In this document: one piece after another, positions 28,480 to 40,812 of the stretch
Numbering within the stretch: the first letter of the stretch is position 1
How the letters are laid out: every line of letters begins with the position of its first letter
Assembly (NCBI GenBank): GCA_021442155.1
Contig: CM038221.1
Coordinates: 78,694,494 to 78,758,493, forward strand
From: Cymbidium sinense
Taxonomy: Eukaryota > Streptophyta > Magnoliopsida > Asparagales > Orchidaceae
Length of the DNA stretch: 64,000 bases
Reading direction: 5' to 3'
Notes under the pieces: model-generated
Databases searched by the model: none
Told to the model about the DNA's origin: nothing
What the model saw: the letters and a program-made list of their open reading frames with translations, nothing else
Program-made: the position numbers and the translations under genes

Positions 28480-28960
28480 CCCATAAAGGAGATAATGTTA
28501 AGTCAAATAAATCACTATGTTCAAACTCAAATAATCTCATGCCAGTAAGGATGTGCCCCGTGTGCTCTATCTACGTGGTTTAGCCAGTAGGCTCCCCATA
28601 TGATGCAGTTATAACCAGAGTCCTCTAATTGGGTGGTTAACGCTAAATGGTACCATTATATTATGATCACGATTGTAGCCTGTATATTCCCCAATGGCTC
28701 AGCCCTTTGAGTTATGAATCATAAGGTATATTTGATAGGCATAAAGCCATTTTGTCAGCTAAGGTGGACTTAATATTGTCTCCTTGGACAAACACCACCC
28801 AGTCTACAATGATTACTCAGATGATGTAACCCATGATTGTTGACAAGGATCTTTCGATCATGTTGGATCGATTACCTCCTCTGACTAAGTAGACTAGGGA
28901 CCATGACAGCCCGGAATGACAAAACTATGGGATCTTGATCGGGCACATCATCATTCCACC
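28480..28960. other. GC-richer block of the insert, possible LTR distal part
   Basis: A moderately GC-rich stretch without repeat partners in this window and without long open frames. It lies 200-600 bp upstream of the leader-like segment, so it may be the distal part of an LTR. No termini could be fixed. Confidence 0.3.
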
Positions 28961-29176
28961 AACCATATGCTTTAAGTTAAATAATCATGAATTTCATAAA
29001 TTCTAAAGCCCACATTTTAAACTCCACATGCTACTAATATATGCTATACATTTGGCAATCTAATAACTAGCCTTAATCATAAGTTCTAGAATCCCTAATA
29101 CATGAATCCAAGATTATCCTTTTTTTATTGGTACTTAGTTTATTTCATTCTTAAGCTAAGCTAGCTAACATCCTTT

Positions 29177-29237
29177 AGGTTTTAGGACCTCACTCTATGT
29201 AGGTCTTAAAACCTTTATTGGGTTCCCCAACAGGTGA
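29177..29237 (+). promoter_or_regulatory. Leader double stem-loop in the insert
   Basis: AGGTTTTAGGACCT (29177-29190) pairs with AGGTCTTAAAACCT (29201-29214) over 14 positions (one G-U) with a 10-nt loop. A second, shorter stem follows (TTGGG / CCCAA, about 29218-29229). The flanks from about 29120 also align with the leader at 32450-32575. Shared structure with different sequence in the second stem ties this insert to the same broad gypsy group. Confidence 0.65.
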
Positions 29238-32200
29238 AAATAAAATTTAATAAAAAGAGATTACTAACAAAATAAGGATGAAATCTCTGGGTAGTGTCTT
29301 ATCTACTATTTCATCTGCCTTCTAAAAGTTAGACCAACATGAATCATACTCCCTTAATTGAGAGAGGTTGGTAGTTAATTTTTTGAGCCACACTTGCTTA
29401 ATTTCATTTATATGTATTCATGTTCTAGAATTGGAGATAAAACTTTCATCTTCATGTCATTAAGTTTTGAATGAATAAAAGGATTTGCTATTATGTAATC
29501 TTTGCATGATTTTCATCACTAAGCTTGTGTATATGTTTACATATATTTAATTTGACAAGTATATAGTCTAGACATCTTGGGAACATGAGGCTTAAAGTAG
29601 CCCCAAAGAGGTCTTAGATAATCTCACTTCCCTAGTTTAACAATGACACGTACTTGCCTAAATCCCTAATACATGTCTACATATGCTTAACTAAGGGATG
29701 AATTTTTCTTTTTTATCAAAGTACATGCATTAATGATCATTCAAGTGTGCAAAAATACAAATATATATTGTATGTATAAATATGTGTATTAAATAAAATA
29801 TTATGAATAATAAAAATGAAGAAATGTGTATGTTATTGATGATGGAAAGAAGTGGTGGAATGTTATACATATAATGGTGATTTAGTTTCATTAATCCTGA
29901 GATGCCTTTCATGTTTGAATAATATCTCTTAAGGCTAACCCAAACTTAGGTTTAATAAAAAAATATTTAATAAATAATTCACTAAAAAAACCAAAGTCAT
30001 AATAATGTACCCTTAGAAATAACTTAGGATAAGGGTGAAGGGGGTCAACCACCCTTTCTTCCCTTCATAATAATTAGATAATTAAGTTGGCATCAAATGA
30101 AACAAAAAAAAATATAAATTAAAATTAACCAATTCATTTAAATATTTGAAGTGGAACCTCCCCTAATTTTTAACTTAAATGATTTTGAACTTTAGATAAT
30201 CATAATTTTAAAGCCTAACTAAGACATACCACACTAAAATTTAGCACACACATTAGAATACTAAGTCACCAATTCTAGCCTTTAGGTTATCCTGGTGTGT
30301 ATTGTGGTGTTGTATTGGTTTATGATGTAATATTTTAGACTAGATGTTAGGATTGTTTATGCGTAGACTAGATGTTAGGTAGTTAATAGCCTAATGATAT
30401 TTTCTGCAAGGGATTATGCTAAAGGGGTCACTATAATAATAACTAAATATAAATGTTCTTGATTGCAGGTGTTGCTTATGCCCCTAAGCATAATCCAATT
30501 AGGAAAGATGGTCTTGGCTACTCTAGTGTACGGTGCTAAGTCCAAATATGTGAAATATAATTACTTAGCCTGTATGTTTGTTTAACTAACATCAATTTTC
30601 CAGGTGTAGTTAGATTTCATTTTTCATAAATATATAATTTTTTAATAGGATTAGGATTAATGTTGTGGGGCTTAGGATGGCTAGTGGCTAGAAGGCAAAG
30701 ACTTGGGAGGCCCTGTGAAGGCTGGAGCAAACCAATCCAAAAGAAGGAAAGAAATACAAGAGATTGAAGACCCCCATAGCATTCATTATAATTATAATAT
30801 TACATAGTAATCCAGGTTGTAAAATGGTAGTGGTTGGCTACCCAATTTATTTTATTTTTCAGATTGTACGGTAGTACCCGACCGCACCATCCTCTTATTC
30901 TTTTATGAAATTCATATGTTTGGTTTTTTGTTTAGTTCATGCAATATAAATGACATGCTTTTTGTAGGTTTCTTAAAGTTTGATAATTTGGATGTGTGGC
31001 CTGGATGAGATAGGCTCTTTAGGATAAAATTAAATTTTCTATTCTCACTAAAAATTCATAATTAAATTTTAATACAACTCATAACCTCATTTAAAAGCTT
31101 AGGTCTATAACAAAGATAAATAAAAGAGTTAAAAACCCATTAGCTGAATGTTGTGTGATATTACACCATGCATGGTATATTATTTTGCTCTTGAATAGGG
31201 TGGGTCACCACTCTTGCACAATAGGGGATATGCTTGACCTTTGAGGGCAATCCTTTATAGTGGAGAACACCTCTTCTTATTGATTTGGTATATAACTCTA
31301 CTTCATCATGCATATAGGTATAATTGTCCCAAGCCCTTGGTCTAAAATAAATGAGTCAAAATGATTTAAAAAGTTATAAATTTTGACATTGGTCTAAGTC
31401 ATGTTTTCATACCAATCATGATCCAGTCTCTTAGAAAGTGAGTTTAGGATTCTAGCATTCATCCTAATTAATCAACAGCATAGCTATCTTGCATCACATA
31501 AGACCAGCCTACATGGTTTTAAAGCATAGGAGGTGTTAGTTGGCGATAACTCTAGGCGGTTGTAAGCCCAAAAGAATCAGGGTGTGTTCATTCTCTCTTG
31601 TGGAGGTGAACTATCATATTACATTTTTCCCGATTAGACTTAGGTCATGCTTCTAGCTTGTGCTAAGGCATTTTAAATTCAGGTTCTGAGGCTACTTATT
31701 TCCTTCAGGCTATGAGTATAATTCCTCATCTCATAGGCATTTTCATGATTTTATGTTTTTGGACTATAAGCCCTAGCATTCTAATAATACTCTAATGTAA
31801 ACTAGAGTAAATTCTCTCTTTCAAATATATAAAAGCCTCACTATAGGGTAAATTAAAGCACTTACTAGGCTTCCTAGTATCATGGGTGCTTTCTACTTAT
31901 TCTCCTTTGGAATTCATAAATAAGTCTTCTTATTTGAACTCTCCCATTTGATTTTCATAAATACCTAATCCTTTGATAGTCTAGCTTTGAAATCTTTGGA
32001 GATATTTATCGACTACTTTAATCGAGAGTGTTCTTAAGAGATTCCTATTTCCTAAGATGTAATTAACTATGGAAGCTTGCTTCCATAGGGAACTAAAGAA
32101 CCCGACATAAAATAAAACCTACTTTACTTTTCCATGTAAAGTATGGGAAAGATCTCTAGTATATACGTAGACCCATCTACCTTAAGAGTTCTTATTAGGT

Positions 32201-32335
32201 GATTAGGTCCATTATAAAGTGATATTTTCATCTCTTGAGATAATACATCATACCTTAATGTAGCACCTGATCACTTTAATAAGTACCCCCTAAGATCTAT
32301 GTGGTGTCTTTATGGCTCAAAATTAAAACATTATA

Positions 32336-32908
32336 GATTTTTCTAGCAACTCCATAGGGGATTGTTCCTCTCTCAATCTTTAGTAGTCAATCATTATCCT
32401 CAAACATGGATAGTGGACTTATATTATTTTTTATGTGAGTCTAAGACTATCATTCTTTTCGTTAGGCACCCTGCCTATTTCACCCTTAGACAAGCATGGG
32501 CAACATCTTTCTATTTTAGGACCTCACTCTAGTAGGTCTTAAAACCCCTATTGGACTTCCAATATGTAAGAAAGATTAATCAAAGAAATCACCTAAAATA
32601 AATTAAATAAAGTCAAGAACCTCTTACCACTAGCATGACAAAGTATGGTTCATCCAGTATCCTTAAAATTCATTTGAACTCACTTTCTATGAAGTTCAAG
32701 ATGAACAAAACATTCCTCATCAAAATTACAAATATCTCCAATGCATATATGAACCCTATCTAACATAATTAAATTTGTTAAATGAGGGTTTCAATTGAAA
32801 GTCAAGTCAAAAGAACAACATCCAAAGTGAACTCTAATTTTATACACTTCTTTTCCAACAACAAAGAGGAAAGCCCCAATTTTGTTTCTTTCAAGTAGTC
32901 AGCCACCA
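32336..32908 (+). other. 5' leader of plus gypsy element, with primer-binding-like site
   Basis: Directly after the LTR end comes TCTAGCAACTCCATAGGGG (32342-32360), cognate to CTAACAACTCCGCTGGGG at 50075-50092. Both look like mutated TGGCGACTCCGCTGGGG, the form of binding site attributed to tRNA-Arg priming in Tat/Ogre-like elements. The leader then carries two stem-loops (32513-32564) and ends at the gag start at 32909. It is collinear with the leader at 49529-50100, including 'tttcaattgaaagtcaagtc' at 32789. Confidence 0.75.
32513..32564 (+). promoter_or_regulatory. Conserved leader double stem-loop (plus element)
   Basis: TTTTAGGACCT (32514-32524) pairs with AGGTCTTAAAA (32534-32544) with one G-U, around loop CACTCTAGT. 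The second stem is TATTGG (32549-32554) with CCAATA (32559-32564), loop ACTT. Same order and spacing as the copy at 49872-49923 (complement) and the diverged copy at 29177. Candidate packaging, dimerisation or translation-control element. The role is inferred only. Confidence 0.7.
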
Positions 32909-32974
32909 TGTCTTCTAAAAGTTGAGCATTTTTGCTCAACTTTCCACCCCAATGATAGAGAAGGAGTGGTGACC
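32909..32974 (+). pseudogene. gag start fragment (plus element)
   Basis: ATGTCTTCTAAAAG at 32909 corresponds to the gag or first-ORF start ATGTCATCTGGAAAG at 49528 of the minus element, with the same upstream context (AACAAAGAGGAAA..CC against GACAAAGAGGAAAACCC). A stop appears after five codons (MSSKS*), and after 66 bases the frame is cut by a solo LTR. Coding resumes beyond the LTR at 40813. Clearly dead. Confidence 0.65.
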
Positions 32975-35900
32975 TGTGGTGAAAAATATTATATCTTTCT
33001 AAGATGTATGCTTCCATCTTCAATCTATGTAGAATAAAATGAAGATTGAAATATACTCTTGTGCATTTGGACACCATGTAGATCCACAGATGTTCTTATT
33101 AGGGTGATAGGATATGACATTGAGGAGAGGTGTACTATCTCAAAAGATAGAAGTCACCACCCTATAATGGACCTAATCGCCTCAATAAGGATTCCTAAGG
33201 ATGGGTATGCTTATGTACTAGAGATTCTTCCCCTACTTTACATGGAAAAGTAAAGTAAGGTTTATTTTAAATTGGGTTCATTAAGTTTTCTATGGAGGCA
33301 AGCCCCCATAGTTAATTACATCCTAAGGATTGAAATTCCTTATGAATACTCTCGATTATAGTAAATGATCACTGTCTCCAAAGATTTCAATAGGTAGGAC
33401 TATCAATTGATTAGTTTATTTTTAGAAAATTAAGTGGGATCGATCAAGAGAAGGGAGTTCTTATCAAAACCAAATGAAAATAAGTATGTGATGCTTAAGA
33501 TACTAGGAAGCCTAGTAAACATCCTAAACTACCCTATAGGTTGGCTTTACATTTTTAAAATTAAATTGTTTAATTGAGTTGAATTTTTATTAGAAATGTA
33601 GGGCTTACAATTCCATGATATAAGATCATGGAAATGACTAAGAGGTGAGGATTTATGCTTATGGCCTATAGAAGGGAGAAGCAACCATAGAACCTAAATC
33701 TAGAGAGCTTTGGCGAGGGCCAAAAAAGCATAACCTAAATCTAAGGCAAAAATGGGTATTTGGTTTGCCTCCACAAGAGAGGACAAATGACCCGATTGCT
33801 TAGACTTACAACCGCCTAGGATTGGCCACCAACTAACTCCTCCTATGATTTTAAATTTATGTAGGTAATATACTTTATGCAAGATAGCTAGACTGTTATT
33901 TATTTAGAAAGAGATTAAGTCCTTAAAATTACTCCCTAAGAGGCTAGATCATGTAAGGACATGAAAAATGACCTATATCTAATGCAAAATCTTCACATAT
34001 TTTATTTTCATTATTGGGAAATTATTTGACTATGGCTTATATGATTCATATTCCTAATGCATGAGAAATAAGATTATGGGCCAAAATCAGCAAGATAGGG
34101 AGGTGTGTTTCCACCATGGCTCTCATAGGTTAAGCCAAGTTTTCTAGTAAGGTGGAATCCCTCCAATCAAGAGTGAAATAATATACTTTTATGAATGATG
34201 TTAAAAAAGAAATACTCATCCAGCTAAGGGGTTGCTAATTCTTTTATCTTGATTTTTAGTCTAATCTTTAGGTGAGGTTATGAGTCATTTGTTTGTAATT
34301 TTGAGTTATTTAATTTTGTAGAAGATTTATTTTCCCCTAGGAGCCTAATCGTCATCCATACCATACATCAAGTAAGGAAGAAAGTAGGAAAAGATGTCAT
34401 CTTAATGCACAAGATAAATAAAACATCAAACATTTTATAAAGATAATGCAAAAGAATAAAAGCCATTTATGGTCGTGCACCACAGCACAAACACAAAAAT
34501 AAATTGGGTAGTTGAGCTCTACCCTTATATAACCTGGACTACAAATGAATTAATTTACAATCAAGTAAGGAAACTCATGTTATGGGGGTCTTCATTTCTT
34601 ATTTTCTTCTTTCTTCTTCTTCTTTTTTTGGTTCCTTCTTTTGGATGGTTAGAAGGTGGTTGCTCCAAAGACTTCACGTGGTACATAGGATGTAATCTTA
34701 TGACCAATGCTCATCCTAATCTCCTACAACATTCATTCCAAAATCCTAATTGCAAAATTACATGAAGAGGAAAAGTAAATCTAACTAACACCTGCAAAAT
34801 AGAGATTAGCTAAATAAACCATACAAATACCAAGCATGTATATTGGACTTAGCACCCCGCACATGGGTAACCAAGTCCACCTGGCCTATTGGATTATGCT
34901 TAGGGGTAAAAGCGCCTACACAACAAAAGAAGTTATATTTTTATTATAGCACCCCTTAAGCACAATCACTTGTAGAAAATAATGATTAGACTAAATCATC
35001 CTACCATTCATTCTACGCACATTCACCCTAACATCTAGACTAGAAATAATACATCACAAAATAAAAGAAAATATCAAGCCATGCATCGCCCTAACCTAAA
35101 GCTAGAAGTGGTGACTTAACCTAATGTGTGTGCTATTTAAAGTTTATGTGGTATGCTTAGCTATGGCTTTAAGGTTTAGATTTCCTAAGTATGAAAATGT
35201 TCAACTTAGAGGGTGATTTCATTTAAATTATTTAGTTGTTTTTGAGTTAATTTTATTTTGTATTTTGGTTTGGTTTAAGTGAATCCTACAATTAATTACT
35301 ATGTTTTAAAGAGAGGGAAAAGAGAAAAGAACTTCTCTTTCCTTCCCTACCTTAAGTAATTTTTAAAGTAGATTCATATTTGATTTTGTTCAGTGAATAT
35401 TTTATTATGTGTTTTAATTAATCCTAAGTTCAAATTTTCCCTAAATAAACCTATTCTAAAGAAAGCATTTTTAAGATTAAGTAAAGTGAATTAATATCAC
35501 AAAACACACATCACTTCATTTCTTTCCCAACATATATAACATGCATATGGATGTATCCTAAGCATATCTATACATACAAATGGAAATGTTTAGCACACTT
35601 TATGGTGAATGCTAAGAAATATTACTTAAAAAGTTGAATTCTTTATGATGCATGATTTTCATTAAGTAGAAAATCGGGGTTTCTTTTATCCATTATTCAC
35701 ATGCACATGTGTATGTATAAAAGGCATAAGTGAGTATGATGCCATTGTTAGCACCAGGGGTGTAAGGTACAAGACCTACTTAGGGCAATTTAAAGCCTTG
35801 CAACCCCCTGAGTTGTCCAGACTAATATACCACTTTGCTTAAATACAAACACATTTACAAAAGAAATGAATGGAAAAATAAGATGCAAAAAATTTGTATC

Positions 35901-37429
35901 TGTTTGTTTGTCTTGTTTATGAAATTTATATGTACAAGTGAGGATGTCCTTCTTAGATAATAGCATAGGAATGAATAGGAATGGGGTTAGGCAAGTGTTG
36001 TGTTCTTTTCAAATGAACTATACACTTCACCAAATCTTATTTAAAACTATGCTAAAAGAAAAGAGAAGGAAAGCCACACTATGCATGTCATCAAATTTAT
36101 ATCCACATGCAAGCTTATAAGTAATTATAAGTAGCACATTTTTACTTTTAGGTGTTTTATTTATAAATTTTGAAAATAGTTTTGGATTTAGTAGTGATAA
36201 TAGCCACTTTTATTTAATACTTTAGCCAAAATATGCCATTTGACATAAAGAAAGCATTTCATTTTTAAATTTGATTTTAAAAAAGTATGAATGCATGAAT
36301 CTCATATGACATACACATTTAGCATGCTAAAAAAGAATAAAGTGATGAAAGAAATGTAAATTCATTCACTCTAATTAATTCCTATAGACAATCCTATAAA
36401 ATAAGACAGTTCAAAGTGAATCAAAGTTTGTTGAATGTGATTTTTGTTTTGAATTTGCTTTATATTTGATTTAGGAAATGTAAAAGAATGTTTGTGGTCC
36501 TAACCCATTTCCCTATGTGTATGCCATTTTAGTTTAATCTTTAGATGAATACATGATTTTTATATTTTTGATTAGGTTAAGGTATGAATTAAGTGTGTTA
36601 ATTACCCCTTACCTATACCACCTTAGCATACGTAATCAAATAATTATGAGCCAATGATATGACATAAAACCACACAACAAATTTAAATCAATAATGCACC
36701 TGAGAAGAAAAGGGGTCTAATGCATTTGCCTCATGATTAATGATTAATTAAGCTAAGGGGTTTAAGTTAAGTACTTTCATAACCCCTCTCATACATGTGA
36801 GTTGGATTTTTGATTTCCTTAATGTACTTAGGTTATTGAACACCTAAGCATCTACCCAAGATGGATTAGCTAAGTTCTTGAAGGTTTTAGAATTTTATCA
36901 AATTAATTAGGTTGGTAATTAGTGAGTTAATCCTTAATTAAGTTAGGATTAAGGAAGAAGGAGGGGGGTTTAAGAAATAGCTTAAGAAAAACATCCCAAA
37001 ATTATTCCCTAAACCTCCTATTCATTTAATCAAACCTTAATTAACTCAATCAAAAGATTAATCCACTGATTACACACTTAATTAGGCTTCATTATATTAT
37101 GAGGGTAATTAGAAATTAATCTAGCAATTCCTTTAATTAAACCATCAATAAATCCCAAGAAAATTGGGAGAGAGAAGTCATCCCACTAATCATACACAAG
37201 AAGTTTGGAATTAATCAATGGGGTAATTAGAGAGTAATTAGTAAAATTAAATTCCCAATAAAACCCAAATCTAGAAATTAACACTATTCAAAATTTATTG
37301 AAATTAATTTTATAATATTCTAGGTTTAAATACCTTTCATATGCAATTTATGTCACATTTCTTTTATTTTTCTACACTTAGATATGAATTTTTGAAGTTT
37401 CCAAGCTTAATTAGGTAATTTAAATCCTG

Positions 37430-38300
37430 AATTATAAAGCTAATCCGTCCGCACCACGTAAAGGTTGATGCAGCGCGCGCTTTCCATGTGGCATGATGGG
37501 ATTTGCTATTTAACTTGTCACATCATAGTGCCTCATCAGCGGTGGTGCTACGCACTTTCTCCCTATCCATCTGATCAAGGATCGGATGGCTAAGGTTAAA
37601 TCTGTGGTTCTAAAGGTATAAAATGTGGTATATATGTGGATTTAATCAAGACCATCCATCCAAACATGTGGGATGAATGGTCTATGATTCATCCCTGAGA
37701 TTTCTTGTGGGAGATGGCCATCATCCATCTTCCATGGCATGATCTGAGCTCGATTGAGCTCGGATTGATCCCAAATTCAACCCACACCATCATCAAGCAA
37801 GGGGATGAACATCCAATGACTAGTTTTGCATAGGGTGAAGATTCTCTTCACAAAGGACCAAGAAAATTTGAAACTATGCTTAGTTTAATGGCATACCTCA
37901 TCGGAGGCTATCACTGATGCTCGATTCCCTTGGTGAAGCTTCGTCTAGTGGAGATAAAGCTTTGTTGAAGTTTTGAGGTCTTGAAATTAGATGGATCATT
38001 CTATGGGTCAAGTCCACCTTCACTTGAGCTCAGTCTTGATCAAGTGTGGTCCTCCCTTGCCTTAGAATGAAGCTTGGAGTGAGTTAGATTTGATCCTCTA
38101 AGGATGTTCAAAGGAGGAATTGGCTTAGTATTGAGTGTGGAGTAAGTTGAATTTCAAGTGGAGCTCCCTTATTTCCATTCTATGAAAACTAAGAAAATGG
38201 AAATTCAATTTCACTCTAGGAAGCTTGGGATCACTTGGCAATGGCTCTTCTGGCTTCCTACGCTTCAATCGAATAAGGTTAAATGAAATCAAGTGAAATT
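37430..38300 (-). promoter_or_regulatory. GC-richer block of solo LTR, candidate promoter region
   Basis: Holds GCGCGCGCTTTCCATGTGG (37472-37490) followed by GCATGATGGGA and TGCTATTTAAC. The complement gives TTAAATAGCA, then TCCCATCATGCCACATGG, almost the same as 55151-55180 (TTAAATAGCC, AATCCCATCATGCCACATGG). Conservation between two otherwise diverged LTRs suggests selection during element activity. Confidence 0.5.
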
Positions 38301-38699
38301 AGGGGGAGTATATCTCCTCTTAGAGCAATCAGATGGTCAAGCCTTCTCTTGCCATTTTGATCCAATTGAGCTTCTTGAGTGGGTTTGTTAGGTTGTTAGA
38401 AGTGTCTTTGCATTCAATTTGGCCTAAGCAATGGAGTAGTGGAGCTCCCATGTGTTTGAAATGGGTGGAGGAGGGATTCCATGTGGCCATGTTCAAGTAA
38501 GTGGTTAGTTTTGACCTTAGGATAGGTTGGGCTGATCCAAACCCTCATTGGGTTAGGTGCACCACACTCACTAGTGTCCACTTGGTCCACTAAGAGGGTG
38601 CCAAGTGGTCATGAAGAGGATTAGACCAAATTCCAAGTGAATTTGGCCAAAATTTACCCTATGACCTAGGGGTAAAATGGTCATTTGTCTTGAGTTTAA

Positions 38700-40620
38700 A
38701 TTTGAATATGTTTGGTATAATTCAAAAATGGGTTAGGCCAAGTTTCAATGTATTTGGAGTTAGTTTGATATGATTTGACTCATGTTGACCCATTTAGGTC
38801 AAAATGGGTCAACTTGGGTCAAGTTGACCAATTGGTCAAATTGGGTCAAACCAAGGGTTGGGTCAAGTTCATATGACTATTTGAAATATACTGGTTGTTT
38901 TGGTTTGGTTCAATTTGGTTTATATTTAGTTTTGGTTCAATTGAGTTCATTAAGGTCAAATGGGCCAAGTTGACCAAATTGACCCATTTGACCTATTTGG
39001 GTTAGGTCATGGGTTGGTTCATGTTTGGTTGTTCATATGAAATGGATTGGTATACTTGTTTCCAATCAATTTGGTTTATATTTAAGTTTGGCTCAATTTT
39101 ACCATTTAGGTCAAGTTAGGTTCATGGTCAATTGGGCTAGGTAAGGTCTAGTTGCCTAACTGAGGCTTTGGTCAAGTTCAACAATCATTTTGGAATGAGA
39201 TTAACCCATTATTTTCAATCAATTTGGCTTAGATAAAGTTTTGACACATTTTGACTTTTTAGGTCAAGTTGGGTCAACTTGGGTCAAGTGCCCAATTGGG
39301 CTAGGTTAGGCTCAAATGTTGACTTGGTCAAGTTTAAACATTGATCATGAATGAGCTTAGATCAAAGGTTTCAATCAATTTGGCCTATGATGGATTTTGG
39401 CTAGTTTGGGTTTCATTTTAGCTAAGTGTTGACTTGGTCAACCCTTAGGTTTGAATTGGTTTGACCCAATTTGAGTGATTAATCATTTCATGGTGATTGT
39501 TGATCATGATGAGAGGCTTAGATGGGTTTAGTTCAATCCAATTTGGGTGTGATTAAAATTTGGCTCATAAGGGGTACTTTGGGTAACTTTGGGTCAAGTG
39601 AGCCTAAGTAGGTCAAATGGCTTGGTCAAAGCTTGATTTGAGTTTGATTGAACTCACATATGGACTTATGATTGAAATATAAATCCATTTACAAGAGATT
39701 TTAAGTCAATTGGGTTTTGATTCATTGACAATTTCAAGTTCAAAGGGTGAACATGAGTTTGATTTGGGCTTGACTTTTTTGAATTGAGTTTTGATTTGTT
39801 GACTGAAGTTTATATTTATATTTGGGTTCATGATTGAATGATTGATTGAATCATGACAAAAAAATCAAGAATTTGGCTTGATTTGAAATTGATTTGGCTA
39901 AGTTCAAGATTTTGACTTGAAAGGCTTGGGTTGGATTTTGATTGAATTTGAGTTTGATTTTTGAATTGATTTTTGATTTGATGATTGAAGCTTATGTTTA
40001 TATTTGGATTCATGATTGTAAGATTGATAGAATCATGAAGAGAAATCAAGGGTTTGGCTTGATTTGAAATTGATTTGTCTAAGTTCAAGATTTTGACTTG
40101 AAAGGCTTAGGTTGGATTTTGATTGAATTTGAGTTTGATTTTTTGTTGGAGTTTTTGAATTTATATTTCATTTATATATATGAATATAAATGAAAATATA
40201 AATAGGTTATAAGAAAATTTTATGAATTTGAAGTGATTTGAACTTGATTTTGGCTAAGTCCATAAGAGGGAATCAAAGGACTTAGGAAAAGATTTTTGAA
40301 ATTTGGATTTGATTTTGGGTTTAGTTGATTGATTTGAATTTATGTTTCATTTATATATGTGAATATAAATGAGAATATAAATGAGTTTTGAGAAAATTTT
40401 ATGAGTTTGAATTGATTTTGGCTAAGTCCATAGAAGGGAATCAAAGGACTTAGAAAAAGATTTTTGAAATTTTGATTTTCAATCATAAGCTTCAATGATT
40501 TGTTTCAATCATGGATTTCAATCATGGAATTGATTTGAGTTTAGAGAAAATCAATTAAGTTGGAATTGATTTAAGTTTGACTTGAAGGAAGAAAGTGAGG
40601 ATTTTGGTTCAAGCTATAGG
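38700..40620 (-). repeat. LTR tandem array: 160-bp units passing into 180-bp units
   Basis: The 'ttcaatcaatttgg' anchors fall near 39062, 39220 and 39369 (150-160 bp). From 39781 the period becomes about 182: GAATTGAGTTTTGATTTG at 39781 against GAATTGATTTTTGATTTG at 39963. Then about 180: AAAATTTTATGAATTTG at about 40213 against AAAATTTTATGAGTTTG at about 40393. Sister LTRs show the same 180-bp step (45300 against 45480). Confidence 0.75.
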
Positions 40621-40812
40621 GTAGGCAAATTTTCCTAACACCCCTAAGGCATGACCAATTCCTATGGCTAACTCTTCTAAGTCTCTAGGGCTAGGTTAAG
40701 TGTCCACCGAATCACTAGATGTGTCTTAAAACTAAGAAACTCATAAAGCCTAAGAGAAGTCATATGTCTAAGATGGAGGGGTTGAGAGCTCATCCTAAAA
40801 ATGAGGTCAACA

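Larger units (their letters stand above)
24800..29392 (+). mobile_element. Unidentified 4.6-kb insert in the LTR, probable retroelement fragment
   Basis: The LTR sequence breaks after 24799 and resumes at about 29393 (CTTGCTTAATTT), exactly where sister LTRs continue. The insert starts TGTTGACCTATAAATA and ends CACA. Its flanks are CTTGT (24795-24799) and CTTGC (29393-29397), a possible 5-bp target repeat with one mismatch. It contains a GC-richer CT-rich tract (25240-26400), paired stem-loops (26578-26660), an 88-bp tandem array (27867-28283), a further GC-richer block (28500-28930), and near its right end a leader segment with stem-loops homologous to those of the giant-LTR elements (29120-29240). 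No terminal repeat pair and no protein similarity were seen. It is best read as LTR plus leader of a second gypsy family. That reading sits awkwardly with apparent target repeats at both ends, because one LTR plus leader should not carry both. Confidence 0.55.
19797..32335 (+). mobile_element. Giant 5' LTR of plus-strand gypsy element, split by an insertion
   Basis: Starts TGTTGACCTCACTTTTGG at 19797 and ends at about 32330-32335 (AAAACATTATA), directly before a primer-binding-like site and leader. It is therefore the 5' LTR of the element whose gag begins at 32909. Subtracting the insert at 24800-29392 leaves about 7.9 kb. Order: terminal stem-loop, array with an extra 0.95-kb duplication (20430-22290), GC block (22500-23300), AT-rich tract, duplicated module (copy 1 at 24640-24790, copy 2 after the insert at 29520-29650), then distal half to the end. 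The left flank 19792-19796 (GTGTG) would be the target duplication, but the matching right copy is not identifiable because the element is truncated. Confidence 0.8.
32975..40812 (-). mobile_element. Solo giant LTR (minus), 7.84 kb, inserted in gag
   Basis: The minus strand starts TGTTGACCTCATTTTTAGG at 40812 and ends CACCACA at 32975. Flanks are TGACC (32970-32974) and TGGCC (40813-40817), a 5-bp target duplication with one change. The gag reading of the plus element stops at the left edge and continues at the right edge, so one LTR alone sits here. That is the hallmark of a solo LTR left by unequal recombination. This is the cleanest full-length LTR in the window and the best reference for the family: array 38700-40620, GC block 37430-38300, single duplicated module at 35745-35835, and distal half 33070-35050. 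Confidence 0.85.
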
